From Planctomycetota bacterium (GTDB taxonomy: Bacteria; Planctomycetota; UBA11346): DNA of 17,166 nt. The notes beneath the pieces were generated by a model, which worked only from the letters and a program-made list of their open reading frames with translations, was not told where the DNA came from and ran no database searches. The position numbers and the translations under genes were made by a program. Location: the NCBI GenBank assembly GCA_024641365.1, contig JAHEDF010000025.1:1-17166 (forward strand), read 5' to 3'. Of this stretch, positions 1 to 8,259 are shown one piece after another. Numbering within the stretch: position 1 is the stretch's first letter; each line of letters opens with the position of its first letter.

Positions 1-1
1 A

Positions 2-697
2 TCATCGCTGATTCGCATTCTTGCCGGATTAGAAGATGCGACTTCTGGGCGCATGTTATTAGACGGTAAGCCAGATTCCGGACCATGCCCAGATCGCGGT
101 ATGGTTTTTCAAAGCTATACCTTATTTCCCTGGTTAACTGTTTTACGTAATGTCATGTTTGGATTACGCATGGGTGGTAAAGGCTATGACGCAGCACGCA
201 GTGAAGCGTTGCAATGGATTGAATTAGTGGGGTTATCAAAATTCGCCGATGCGTACCCACATCAATTATCAGGCGGGATGAAACAACGCGCTGCAATTGC
301 CCGTGCACTAGCAAATAAACCACGCATCTTATTAATGGATGAACCCTTTGGCGCTTTAGATGCGCAAACCCGTGCGCAAATGCAAAGTTATTTATTACAA
401 ATTTGGCAAAATGTGAATATTACGATTTTATTTATTACCCACGATTTAGACGAAGCGGTCTTTCTGGCTGACCGCATTGCTGTGCTTGGCGCGCCGAATG
501 CAGAGAAACCGCATGGACATCTGCAAGAAATTATTGATGTGCCACTGGCTCGTCCGCGTACCGTCGAGCAATATACCAGTGACGCCTTTATCGAAACGAA
601 ACGCCGCATTGAGGGCCTTATTCATAAGCGCCCAGCTCCACCGAGTGAAGAATTACCAATGATTAAAATGACCGTGGTTGGCGATGAAGTTATGTAA
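2..697 (+). CDS. ABC importer ATP-binding protein, nitrate/sulfonate/taurine (NrtD/SsuB/TauB) type, 5'-truncated
   Basis: The frame is open from base 2, so the gene begins before the window; the ATG at 53 is internal. The first visible residues ([17 protein letters not shown]) are the helix right after Walker A, whose glycine-rich loop is cut off. Visible in order: Q-loop ([12 protein letters not shown]), signature [15 protein letters not shown], Walker [14 protein letters not shown] with D-loop, and switch histidine [15 protein letters not shown]. The signature and the [10 protein letters not shown] stretch are typical of cytoplasmic ATPases of the nitrate/sulfonate/taurine importer family, which energise uptake through a TauC/SsuC-like permease. 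About 231 residues remain, so roughly 30-40 N-terminal residues are missing. Nitrate is a plausible substrate because nirBD and moa genes lie downstream in the window, but substrate cannot be read from the ATPase alone. The next gene is convergent, so this is probably the last gene of its operon. No clear terminator follows. Confidence 0.9.
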   Translation, partial: SSLIRILAGLEDATSGRMLLDGKPDSGPCPDRGMVFQSYTLFPWLTVLRNVMFGLRMGGKGYDAARSEALQWIELVGLSKFADAYPHQLSGGMKQRAAIARALANKPRILLMDEPFGALDAQTRAQMQSYLLQIWQNVNITILFITHDLDEAVFLADRIAVLGAPNAEKPHGHLQEIIDVPLARPRTVEQYTSDAFIETKRRIEGLIHKRPAPPSEELPMIKMTVVGDEVM

Positions 698-756
698 CCT
701 TCAGGCTATTTGTTGATATAAGATCTGATTAGTTAGCAAGATTATTAATTATATTA

Positions 757-1026
757 AACAGGAGAAACGAAGGAACGGAGGACAGCAAAAGAAAATTATT
801 TTCCTCTATTCTTATACTAATTCCACCTCAAATCATCCGTACTGGCAACAGATTAACATGGAGAACCAGAGAACCGAAGAGAAAAGCTGTGGTTTTTTCA
901 ATAACCATAGGATTTCCACCTGAGTATTTCTCCGTTTCTCCGGTCCTTCATGTAAGTGTCTTATTATTTAGGATATCGAGATCCGGAATTGGTATTATTT
1001 CTTCTCCGTGCCTCCGTTTCTCCTGT
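757..1026. repeat. 270-bp element bounded by 24-bp inverted repeats
   Basis: The left end at 757-780 (AACAGGAGAAACGAAGGAAC...) and the reverse complement of 1003-1026 match at 22 of 24 positions. The ends are rich in GGAG/GAAAC units of the degenerate kind often seen between genes in environmental bacteria. The core is the 165-bp unit also found inverted at 5579-5743, but the 24-bp ends are not present around that copy. No coding capacity and no obvious target-site duplication were seen. It could be a non-autonomous mobile element or simply nested repeats. Confidence 0.6.
814..979 (+). repeat. Interspersed 165-bp repeat, copy A
   Basis: This stretch is the reverse complement of 5579-5743 with about 11 mismatches over about 165 bp and no visible indel, as counted by eye. 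It contains an imperfect internal inverted symmetry: CATGGAGAACCAGAGAACCG near the left and TTTCTCCGTTTCTCCGG...CATG near the right. Both copies sit between convergent gene ends. Confidence 0.85.
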
Positions 1027-1057
1027 TCACTTTCTTAAAAATAATATAAACAGAATT

Positions 1058-1092
1058 ATTGCCTGTTCTTGTATCGACATCCAACAGGCAAT
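1058..1092 (-). terminator. Hairpin downstream of the kinase gene
   Basis: ATTGCCTGTT at 1058-1067 and AACAGGCAAT at 1083-1092 form a perfect 10-bp stem with a 15-nt loop, starting 4 nt beyond the kinase stop codon. On the minus strand it is followed by an AT-rich tract but not by a clean T run, so it may be a weak terminator or an mRNA-stabilising hairpin. Confidence 0.45.
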
Positions 1093-1096
1093 GCTA

Positions 1097-3088
1097 TTAT
1101 TTATTGCCAAAAGGTGCACGTTCCGGCCAAATTTCTACGGCGCGGATTTTACTGCCCTTCGGTAATACCATTTCGATGGTCGCAGGTGAATGCGGGCGTA
1201 AACCTTTTTTATTTGGGAATGATTTTTCTACAATGGTATCAACTAATGGCCACCACGAGCGAATACCTTTGTCACTGACTTCGAGAAAAATACTAATATC
1301 ATAGGCTGGGCGATTTTGCGCTAATAAAACACTATGTAATATTTCAGTTGGTTTTTCATCTTCCCGTGTTGCTAAGATAACCGCACCTTGGGCGATGCCC
1401 CACGTGGTGACATGACGCACATCTTCTTGTTCACGTATTTGGAATGAAAATCCATCGGTCGTCGTCACGTGGACATAACAATAAACCGTGCCGGTTCCGT
1501 ATGGCGTCATGGTTAATCGCAACAAGTCTTGTACCGATAATCCGTCAATTCCCTCTAAGGTCCATTGCGGGTCTTGTGCATTAGCTGCTAAACGTAATTG
1601 CTCTTTGGAGCGCATCCGTTCTTCAGTCGATATTTCCTGTCCTCCAGGCAAGCGACCAGAGAAGCGTGCGCGCAAGAAGCGACTATTATTCATGCGCAAG
1701 GTCAACGCATCACGACGTTCACGTTCAGCTTGGTAGCTGCCTTTCGGTGCAAGTCGCAAGGTTTCTTCAAGCAGTGCAATCTCTTTTAACTGCTCCGGAC
1801 CTGGTTGAGCAATTTTCCTTTCTTCAACCGCTATTACTACTTTCTCATATTTATCGAGTTGCGCCTTTAATTCCCAGCGACGCGAATCCAGTGCTTGTTG
1901 TGCCCAGAAAAAGGTGCTGATGAGCAGGGCCAACGACATAACCACGCCAATGCCCCACATTAAACGTGGACGACGACGCATTTGGAATCGCAACCAACTT
2001 TTTACTTTTACGCGCCCTAAAAAGGGAATGCGTTCATTACGAGCAAAGCGATCTAAGTCAGTGATAAATTCGCTCATTGCTTGGTAGCGATCTTCCATGC
2101 GATGAGACATCGCTTTTAAAATAATTCGCTCCAACGACACTGGGAAATCTAATTTATATTCACGCGGCCACCGCGGTTCGTAACGTTCACTGCGGATGGC
2201 TGCCAAGCAGGTATCGCGATCTAATTTATGCGAATAGGGCAAACACCCTTGGGTCGACATTTCATAAAGCACCACGCCTAGCGAATAAATATCACTGCGA
2301 TGATCAACGCGTTTGGCATCCGTTGCTTGTTCTGGCGACATATAGTCGAGCGTACCAATAATTTGTCCGGTCCGCGTTAAACCATCGGTTTGATCAATTT
2401 CTTTTGCGATACCAAAATCAGTTAATAATGGATGCTCAACCGGACCTAAAATATTTTCTGGTTTTAAATCGCGATGTATAATGCCATGCCGATGTGCGTG
2501 ATCTAAGGCGGTGGCAATACAACGCACCACATGTACCGACTCTAAAATAGTTAATTTACAATGATCATATGTTCGCGTTGCTAAATCCATGACCATAAAG
2601 GCCACATCACGATATTTCCCACGGTCTAAATCTAAACGTTTTGCTGGACCATGATCTTCATCTAATCCACCGTTCACCGCATGGACGGTCACAATATACG
2701 GATGGTCGCCTAAACGTTGGGCGACTTCCGCTTCCATTAAAAAACGTTTATGCCCAGCCGTGCCACTGCGGGCATTACATAATTTAATCGCGAAACGTGC
2801 GTCTGCCGGTAAATTCGTTCCCAACATATCGCCAGCTAATATCGCTTGGTCATTGCGCGTGATCGCCGCTAATTCTTGGCGAATCATGTCGCGCTGTTCA
2901 ATGCTATAACGCAAACTTAATAAATTGATGTAATCGTATTCGGCTTCGTAAACCTCACCCATGCCGCCACGACCAAGACCGCGCACTAATCGCCACAGTC
3001 CCAGGGTTTCACCAACCATAGGATAGTCGTGATCATCGGCGCGCGATGGCAGCACTGCAGCAGATGCTTGGGCCATACGTCCTTTCAC
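1097..3088 (-). CDS. Membrane-anchored Hanks-type serine/threonine protein kinase
   Basis: Numbering is from the GTG at 3088 (663 residues). The N-terminal half is a cytoplasmic Ser/Thr kinase: glycine loop GLGRGGMGEV (37-46), FAIKL with the ATP lysine K102, catalytic loop HRDLKPEN (D207), DFG (D224) and a GTLDYMSPEQ activation-segment end. A hydrophobic segment at about 376-398 is a single membrane span. The remaining 265 residues should be outside the membrane: a charged, probably helical/coiled stretch and then a domain I do not recognise. About 55 residues separate the glycine loop from K102, where about 15-20 is usual, so there is an insert between strands 2 and 3. The GTG has no ribosome-binding site. 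ATG at 3076 lies just after AAAGGA (spacing 3) and is an alternative start that removes only four residues. The substrate is unknown. The gene is transcribed alone, divergent from 3325. Confidence 0.93.
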   Translation of the reverse strand: MKGRMAQASAAVLPSRADDHDYPMVGETLGLWRLVRGLGRGGMGEVYEAEYDYINLLSLRYSIEQRDMIRQELAAITRNDQAILAGDMLGTNLPADARFAIKLCNARSGTAGHKRFLMEAEVAQRLGDHPYIVTVHAVNGGLDEDHGPAKRLDLDRGKYRDVAFMVMDLATRTYDHCKLTILESVHVVRCIATALDHAHRHGIIHRDLKPENILGPVEHPLLTDFGIAKEIDQTDGLTRTGQIIGTLDYMSPEQATDAKRVDHRSDIYSLGVVLYEMSTQGCLPYSHKLDRDTCLAAIRSERYEPRWPREYKLDFPVSLERIILKAMSHRMEDRYQAMSEFITDLDRFARNERIPFLGRVKVKSWLRFQMRRRPRLMWGIGVVMSLALLISTFFWAQQALDSRRWELKAQLDKYEKVVIAVEERKIAQPGPEQLKEIALLEETLRLAPKGSYQAERERRDALTLRMNNSRFLRARFSGRLPGGQEISTEERMRSKEQLRLAANAQDPQWTLEGIDGLSVQDLLRLTMTPYGTGTVYCYVHVTTTDGFSFQIREQEDVRHVTTWGIAQGAVILATREDEKPTEILHSVLLAQNRPAYDISIFLEVSDKGIRSWWPLVDTIVEKSFPNKKGLRPHSPATIEMVLPKGSKIRAVEIWPERAPFGNK

Positions 3089-3324
3089 CGTGATTAGGGG
3101 CGCGCAACCGTGCTGCCCAGGCCTGCTGGTTAAACACCGGTTGTCACTGTTTAGTGGGTGCTTGGCACTATGCGCCTATCTGGAACAGAGGTCAATTGCC
3201 GACGACCATGGAAAAACGCCGTGCGTCCTGCACCTGCTTGAGCGCCATTGTGCCTGGGTAGCAGATTCTACTTGGCCAATTGCAGTTGTTAACCAGTATG
3301 CGGAACCCCGGAGGAATCCGCACT
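3089..3324. other. Divergent intergenic region between kinase and coiled-coil gene
   Basis: These 236 bp must hold the promoters of both divergent genes. The only clear signal is the GGAGG at 3310-3314 that serves the ATG at 3325. No convincing -35/-10 pair was found. It is slightly more GC-rich than the neighbouring genes. Confidence 0.5.
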
Positions 3325-4029
3325 ATGAACGCCAATCTAGAAGCCCTACTTGACCTGCAAGTGATCGACAAGCGGCGGCTGGCGTTGAAGAGAGCACGCG
3401 AGAGCCAAATCGGTCAGGTCTCAAGCGCCGAACAAGCGGTCAAACAAGCGGAAGCGGCAGCCAAAACCGCTGCTGATGAAGTCGCGCAAATGGGTGCTTT
3501 GATTCGACAATACAATGACGATGTCGCACGCTGTGAAGCAACCATTAATGAATTGCGCTCACAACAGATGAATGCCAAAACCAACAAAGAGTATATGGCC
3601 ATCATCAACGGTGTCGAAAATGCGAAATTAGAAAAAACTAATCGCGAACAAAGCGTCAAAGAACTCCAAGATAAAATCGCCGCAATTGAAGCACGTGCGG
3701 CTGAGTCAAAAGAAAAGGCAGAAAAAATAATTGCTAAGGCAGAGGAAGTAAAAGCTGCAAACGCTGCCGCATCACAAGTAACAGAAGAAGAAGCCACCTT
3801 ACAAAAACGCTATGATGAATTACGTCAGCAAATTGATCCAAAATTTTTAGAGGCTTATGAGCGTTTAATCAAAGCTAATCACAAGATGCCATTAATGCGC
3901 ATTGATCCAAAAACTCGCTCAACGGTTTATGGCAGTATTATTAGCCACAATGTTATTGAACAAATACGTATGGGTAAGTTAGCCATCGATTCTGGCTCAA
4001 ATGCTATTTTGTTTATCGACGAAAAATAA
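3325..4029 (+). CDS. Coiled-coil protein of the C4-zinc-ribbon (CT398/HP0958-like) family, ribbon cysteines absent
   Basis: ATG 3325 is chosen because GGAGG lies 10 nt upstream; the in-frame ATG at 3280 has no such site. The protein has 234 residues, about the family's usual length. It starts with the family-typical LEALLDLQVIDKR, followed by a long alanine/glutamate/lysine-rich helical hairpin with the conserved NKEYMAIINGVENAK turn. Family members end in a zinc ribbon with two CxxC pairs; here the equivalent region (STVYGSIISHNVIEQIRMGK...DSGSNAILF) keeps the spacing but has no cysteine at all. Homologues act in flagellar or secretion chaperoning or bind RNA, and many are uncharacterised, so no function is assigned. 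It is followed by a strong terminator and appears monocistronic. Confidence 0.75.
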   Translation: MNANLEALLDLQVIDKRRLALKRARESQIGQVSSAEQAVKQAEAAAKTAADEVAQMGALIRQYNDDVARCEATINELRSQQMNAKTNKEYMAIINGVENAKLEKTNREQSVKELQDKIAAIEARAAESKEKAEKIIAKAEEVKAANAAASQVTEEEATLQKRYDELRQQIDPKFLEAYERLIKANHKMPLMRIDPKTRSTVYGSIISHNVIEQIRMGKLAIDSGSNAILFIDEK

Positions 4030-4054
4030 GCGGACACCTGCAATCACCTGTCCT

Positions 4055-4085
4055 AAAACGCTGTAGCTATCTACAGCGTTTTTTT
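4055..4085 (+). terminator. Rho-independent terminator
   Basis: AAAACGCTGTAG (4055-4066), loop CTAT, then CTACAGCGTTTT (4071-4082), a perfect stem followed by more T residues. It lies 26 nt after the stop of the coiled-coil gene. Confidence 0.93.
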
Positions 4086-4225
4086 GTTAGTTTTTTGTAA
4101 ATGTGGGAATTAACGTAGTTCTAGATCGTGGATTGTCTGGACGCAGCAGGTGACCAATGCGCTCTGCGAATTGCACAATACCTGTTGTCACGACCCTACT
4201 GTCGTTCCCATTGAGAGGTTGTCCT

Positions 4226-5542
4226 ATGCAGTCGTCGTTTATCTCAACTATGCTTGCCACCAGTTTATCTGTAACTACGTGGGCGTGGAGCGCAGAGCGA
4301 CAAGCACCGCTAATGCGTGATTTTATTGGTATCAATGGTCACACTGTGCAATTTAAACCGGAGCTCTACAAACCCGTGTGTTCACAAGTGCGGGATTATC
4401 ACCCGGTAAATTGGGATCTAGGCGAAGACAGTAGCAGTAAACCCCCATTCCCGTTTGCGCAAAATAAAGTTGATTGGTCTCGTGTGTATGGGTCATGGAA
4501 GAAAGAAAATTACCATATTAATGCGAGTTTGATGTTTGAATCGATGAAGCACGAACATTGGAAAAATATTCCCGAAGATGCCTATGCGTATGGCTTAGCA
4601 TTTGCAAAGCATTTTGGCCCGTCATCTACGGGTTTAGTTGACGCCGCAGAAATTGGGAATGAACCAGGAAAATGGAGCGATGCCGATTACCGCATCTTGT
4701 TTGAAAATATGGCAAAGGGGCTACGCGCTGGTGATACGAAATTAAAAATTGTTACCTGCGCCGCTGACGCCGACAAAAGCGGCGATTACATGAAAGCCAT
4801 GTCGTGCGTAAAAGGATTCGAAAAACTGTATGATGTCATTAATATTCATAGTTATGCGCAAACAGAAAACTGGCCAACCTGGCGTCGTAGTTTTCCAGAA
4901 GATCCCAAATTACTCGACTATACCACCCGCATTGAGCGTTTAATTGCATATCGCGATGAACATGCACCTGATAAACCCATTTGGATCACTGAATTTGGAT
5001 ATGATGCCTCAACGAAACCCGCCCCCAAAGAAGGTACTTTTAAAAAGTGGGTTGATGTCACGGATGCGCAGCAAGCCCAATGGTTAACCAGGTCATTTTT
5101 AATTTTTGCCCGCTTGGCAGTCGATAAAGCGTACATTTATTTTTTTAACGATAAAGACGAACCTTCCTTCCATGCCTCCTCTGGAATTACCAGAAATTTT
5201 CAGCCAAAACCTGCTTATCATGCTATAGCACACCTGCAGCAATCGCTGGGTAATTATCGCTACCATAAAACCATCACCAATACTGCTGGTGCCTTACAAG
5301 TTGATGAATACAGCCACGACACAGATAAAAAAAATAAAGTCTGGGTTGCGTGGTTAGCGAGCGGCACAAATGTCAGTAAAAAGGTGAGCCTTGCCCAGGT
5401 ACCCGGAAAAGTCACTAAAGCAGAAGTGATGCCTTTATCTAAAGATGATGCGGCAAAAAAGATTACCTTTACCGCAACAAAAGATCAGGTCGAAATAACC
5501 ATTGGCGAATCACCGGTTTATCTGTGGATATCAACTCCGTAA
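4226..5542 (+). CDS. Secreted glycoside hydrolase-like protein (clan GH-A type barrel)
   Basis: ATG 4226 is chosen because GAGAGG lies 7 nt upstream and because it gives a plausible signal peptide, with cleavage likely after WAWSA near residue 23. An upstream in-frame ATG at 4157 lacks both. The 438-residue protein has two glutamate motifs in the order and spacing of retaining clan A glycosidases: AEIGNEPGKW (E146, acid/base) and WITEFGYD (E256, nucleophile). HSYAQTENWP between them and FFNDKDEPSFHASSG after them fit late barrel strands. The C-terminal about 90 residues look like a small beta domain. The exact GH family and the polysaccharide substrate cannot be told. The gene stands alone between a terminator and the convergent ahcY region. 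Confidence 0.8.
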   Translation: MQSSFISTMLATSLSVTTWAWSAERQAPLMRDFIGINGHTVQFKPELYKPVCSQVRDYHPVNWDLGEDSSSKPPFPFAQNKVDWSRVYGSWKKENYHINASLMFESMKHEHWKNIPEDAYAYGLAFAKHFGPSSTGLVDAAEIGNEPGKWSDADYRILFENMAKGLRAGDTKLKIVTCAADADKSGDYMKAMSCVKGFEKLYDVINIHSYAQTENWPTWRRSFPEDPKLLDYTTRIERLIAYRDEHAPDKPIWITEFGYDASTKPAPKEGTFKKWVDVTDAQQAQWLTRSFLIFARLAVDKAYIYFFNDKDEPSFHASSGITRNFQPKPAYHAIAHLQQSLGNYRYHKTITNTAGALQVDEYSHDTDKKNKVWVAWLASGTNVSKKVSLAQVPGKVTKAEVMPLSKDDAAKKITFTATKDQVEITIGESPVYLWISTP

Positions 5543-5578
5543 ATATTCCAAATCATTGTTCATACCTATACCGGCTCA

Positions 5579-5743
5579 CGATATCCTAAATAATAAGCCA
5601 CTTACATGGAGGACCGGAGAAACGGAGAAATACCAAGGTGGAAATCCTGTAGTTATTGGAAAAAGCACAGCTTTCCTCTTCGGTTCTCTGGTTCTCCATG
5701 TTAATCTGTTGCCAGTACGGATGATTTGAGGCGGATTTAGTAT
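5579..5743 (-). repeat. Interspersed 165-bp repeat, copy B (inverted relative to copy A)
   Basis: The reverse complement matches 814-979 with about 11 differences. Both boundaries are sharp: CGATATCCTAAATAATAAG on the left and TTTAGTAT on the right. Similarity stops there, with unrelated sequence outside each copy. Like copy A, it lies between two convergent genes. Confidence 0.85.
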
Positions 5744-5749
5744 CAATAA

Positions 5750-5779
5750 AAATAAGGCACCCGATTGGGTGCCTTATTT
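5750..5779. terminator. Bidirectional rho-independent terminator
   Basis: AAATAAGGCACCC (5750-5762), loop GATT, GGGTGCCTTATTT (5767-5779): a perfect 13-bp stem with A-rich and T-rich flanks. It can stop transcription from both the glycoside hydrolase gene (+) and ahcY (-). Confidence 0.9.
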
Positions 5780-5786
5780 GTTGCCA

Positions 5787-5892
5787 AAAAAATGTCAGCA
5801 GTGCCCCAGATGCAAGGCGTCCGACGACGCAGCGTGGCAGCGCCACGTCAGGAGAAGGCAACGCAGCAGGTGGGGTGCTGCTGGCATTTTTT
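5787..5892. repeat. Structured multi-hairpin intergenic element
   Basis: Two 22-nt arms, 5787-5808 and 5871-5892, pair along their whole length; three of the pairs are G.U if read as plus-strand RNA and would be A.C on the minus strand. Inside are GCGTC-CGAC-GACGC (5817-5830) and CGTGGC-AGC-GCCACG (5833-5847). On the minus strand the structure begins 3 nt after the ahcY stop and ends in a T run, so it may also terminate ahcY. It resembles in style the larger element at 9109-9356. Confidence 0.7.
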
Positions 5893-5895
5893 ATT

Positions 5896-7326
5896 TTAGT
5901 AACGGTATTGATCGGCCTTATATGGACCTTCGACTTTAACGCCGATGTAATCAGCCTGCTTTTTGGAAAGCTTGGTCAGTTTTGCACCGAGTTGTTCTAA
6001 ATGAAGACGTGCAACTTCTTCGTCCAAGTGTTTTGGTAAAAGATACACTTCTTTTTTCAGATTTTTATAGTTGGTCCATAATTCAATTTGCGCCAAGGTT
6101 TGGTTGGCAAATGAATTGGACATCACAAACGATGGATGACCAGTAGCACAACCAAGATTTACCAAACGACCTTTGGCTAACATAATAATGCGTTTGCCAC
6201 CTGGGAAAATAATGTGATCGACTTGCGGTTTAATCTCTTCCCATTTCATCGATTTTTCCATTGCGGCAACTTGAATTTCTGAGTCAAAGTGGCCGATATT
6301 ACAGACAATTGCGTTATGCTTCATTTTCGTCATGTGTTCTTTAGTGATGACGTCAACGTTGCCAGTGGTGGTGACAAATATATCGCCAAATTTTGCCGCA
6401 TCTTCCATGGTAACAACTTGGAAACCTTCCATGCAGGCTTGTAACGCACAAATTGGATCAATTTCCGTCACATAAACGGTCGCGCCTTGGCCACGGAATG
6501 CTTGCGCACAACCTTTACCAACGTCGCCATAACCAGCGACCACTGCTTTTTTACCACTGATCATCACGTCGGTGGCGCGTTTAATACCATCAATTAATGA
6601 TTCACGGCAGCCGTATAAATTATCAAATTTCGATTTGGTAACGCAGTCATTTACATTGATCGCAGGGAAACGCAGCGTGCCATTTTTCACCATTTCGTAG
6701 AGACGATGCACGCCGGTGGTGGTTTCTTCACTGACGCCCACGATGCCTTTTGCCATACGTGAATAGAAGGTTTTATCAGACGCTAAAGTTCGCTTAATTG
6801 ATTTTAATAAAACGCCTTCTTCTTCACTGCCTGGTTTACGATCTAAAAGTTTTGGATTTTTTTCAGCGTCGGCACCTAAATGTACCAATAACGTCGCATC
6901 ACCACCATCATCCAAAATTAAATTCGGGCCTTTGCCATTACCAAAATCAAATAAGTGATGGGTGTATTCCCAATATTCTTCCAATGTTTCGCCTTTTTTC
7001 GCAAACACCGGAATGCCTGCTTTGGCAATTGCTGCTGCTGCGTGATCTTGTGTAGAATAAATATTGCAACTTACCCAGCGTACTTCTGCCCCAATCGCAA
7101 CCAAGGTTTCGATCAGCACAGCAGTTTGAATGGTCATATGTAATGACCCGGCAATGCGTGCGCCCTTTAAAGGTTTCGACTTGGCGTATTTACGACGAAT
7201 CGCCATGAGGCCTGGCATTTCATGTTCGGCGATAGCGATTTCTTTTCGTCCCCATCCAGCCAAAGCAATGTCGGCGATGGTATAGGGTGGTGATTTCGTG
7301 GCGAGCTGGGCGGCGGCTTTTGGCAT
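5896..7326 (-). CDS. ahcY: S-adenosylhomocysteine hydrolase (adenosylhomocysteinase)
   Basis: This 476-residue enzyme splits S-adenosylhomocysteine into homocysteine and adenosine, keeping the methylation cycle running; it is cytoplasmic and NAD-dependent. Diagnostic features are the [13 protein letters not shown] substrate-domain motif, the catalytic [14 protein letters not shown] segment (K233, D235), the NAD-binding GYGDVGKG (265-272), NIGHFDSEI, and the C-terminal KADQYRY tail that closes the active site. The length matches the long bacterial form that has an extra segment of about 40 residues (around the [12 protein letters not shown] region) compared with short forms. The start ATG at 7326 is supported by AAGGA 7 nt upstream. 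Transcribed alone, convergent with the glycoside hydrolase gene. I found no SAH-riboswitch-like sequence upstream. Confidence 0.98.
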   Translation of the reverse strand: MPKAAAQLATKSPPYTIADIALAGWGRKEIAIAEHEMPGLMAIRRKYAKSKPLKGARIAGSLHMTIQTAVLIETLVAIGAEVRWVSCNIYSTQDHAAAAIAKAGIPVFAKKGETLEEYWEYTHHLFDFGNGKGPNLILDDGGDATLLVHLGADAEKNPKLLDRKPGSEEEGVLLKSIKRTLASDKTFYSRMAKGIVGVSEETTTGVHRLYEMVKNGTLRFPAINVNDCVTKSKFDNLYGCRESLIDGIKRATDVMISGKKAVVAGYGDVGKGCAQAFRGQGATVYVTEIDPICALQACMEGFQVVTMEDAAKFGDIFVTTTGNVDVITKEHMTKMKHNAIVCNIGHFDSEIQVAAMEKSMKWEEIKPQVDHIIFPGGKRIIMLAKGRLVNLGCATGHPSFVMSNSFANQTLAQIELWTNYKNLKKEVYLLPKHLDEEVARLHLEQLGAKLTKLSKKQADYIGVKVEGPYKADQYRY

Positions 7327-7332
7327 AGGTTA

Positions 7333-7356
7333 TCCTTATATCGCTTCATCATTATA
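7333..7356 (-). promoter_or_regulatory. Candidate ahcY -10 box and ribosome-binding site
   Basis: On the minus strand TATAAT (7351-7356) is a perfect -10 hexamer; the sequence 17 bp upstream (ATATCT) is a poor -35. AAGGA (7333-7337) lies 7 nt before the ATG. The implied leader is short, about 20 nt. Confidence 0.4.
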
Positions 7357-7662
7357 GATTGATGGAAGGCGCAAGATATGATTCAAAACCAATGCACAAC
7401 AGATGTTAGGGGCTAAGTGGTCAGTTGACCTGCCTACGACGTCTGATGTGCCACCTTTAACTAGTAGTGGGTGCGGCGGACCTTCTTGCCATGCTGGAAA
7501 GGGCTTCGGGTATTATTGAGTGTCGTAGTTTAATTATAAAGCATTGATTTGCATAAGGTTATGGATTTTATCGCCCCGCATTCTTGTTTTTTCGGCTTCA
7601 AATCCCGTCCCATCATCTCGTTCGTGGTTGAGTTAATCAGCGCCGAACCAGCATGCCCGCCC
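7357..7662. other. Divergent intergenic region upstream of ahcY and the MazG-like gene
   Basis: Contains a small inverted repeat GGTCA-GT-TGACC (7419-7430) and TATAAA (7535-7540), which could be a plus-strand -10 box without a good -35. An open frame with TTG 7549 or ATG 7561 extends the downstream gene, but the extension has no protein-like features I recognise. Confidence 0.4.
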
Positions 7663-8217
7663 ATGGCTAGTCCGCGTCGCGTTTTCCGTATTTACGAATC
7701 CTTGTTCGCCCATGCTGCTGAAATCCGCGATTTCATGCAAGCCAAGGGGGAGGCCGTTCCCGGAACAGTTAAATTACTGTTGGCAGGCGATCGTAATAAA
7801 TTGCTAAGCCGCTGGGGTGAAGAAATGGAAGAGTTGTGTGGCGTCTTAGATGGCAGCCACCTCGATTCCTATCTTATGGAATCCACCCAAACATTTTATT
7901 GGGGATCATTATTCGCTGTATCTGGTGGCGCAAATTGGGACGTGATCGATTTTGATAATGGACGCCGCCAAGCTGGCGCGAGTAGTTTAGATATGGTTAC
8001 AGAAATTCGCAGTGCCACCAAACGCATGGTCGAGCTGGGCGCGGAAAAAGTAAAGCCAAATAAATTATTTTTACTGTGGCACGCCGCCGATTGGATTTAT
8101 CGTCGGCAAACATTACCAGAAAACCAATGGTCCATTGAACAATTAATGGAAGCCGACTTGCAAGAAATGAAAAAGCGCCCTTATTTAGAACCTATTCTTA
8201 AAGAGATTACTGAATAA
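7663..8217 (+). CDS. Hypothetical helical protein, MazG/phosphoribosyl-ATP pyrophosphohydrolase-like
   Basis: 184 residues from the ATG at 7663, chosen because the similarity-bearing region (VFRIYESLFAHAAEIRDF) starts soon after. No ribosome-binding site is visible; TTG 7549 and ATG 7561 are in-frame alternatives. The protein is predicted all-helical. RWGEEMEELCGVLDG (50-64) resembles the first metal-binding EExxEL helix of MazG-type nucleotide pyrophosphatases, and LMESTQTFYW (71-80) lies where the second ExxD motif is expected, but has Q in place of D. It could be a divergent nucleotide pyrophosphatase or an inactive relative; function is not assigned. The deacetylase gene starts 42 nt downstream on the same strand, so the two are probably co-transcribed. 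Confidence 0.6.
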   Translation: MASPRRVFRIYESLFAHAAEIRDFMQAKGEAVPGTVKLLLAGDRNKLLSRWGEEMEELCGVLDGSHLDSYLMESTQTFYWGSLFAVSGGANWDVIDFDNGRRQAGASSLDMVTEIRSATKRMVELGAEKVKPNKLFLLWHAADWIYRRQTLPENQWSIEQLMEADLQEMKKRPYLEPILKEITE

Positions 8218-8259
8218 CGCAGCGTAATATTGTCATCGTTCATAGTACGAGGACTCACC

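Larger units (their letters stand above)
698..1096. other. Convergent intergenic region filled by repeats
   Basis: This 399-bp gap lies between the ends of the ABC ATPase gene and the kinase gene. Short open frames here have no ribosome-binding site or recognisable protein. Most of the gap is occupied by the repeat element at 757-1026 (with its 165-bp core at 814-979) and the hairpin at 1058-1092. Confidence 0.7.

Noticed and set aside
4157..4225. Upstream start for the glycoside hydrolase
   Set aside because: It would place extra residues before the signal peptide and lacks a ribosome-binding site.
7327..7548. SAH or SAM riboswitch upstream of ahcY
   Set aside because: I could not find the conserved core of either class, and the apparent -10 box implies a leader of only about 20 nt.
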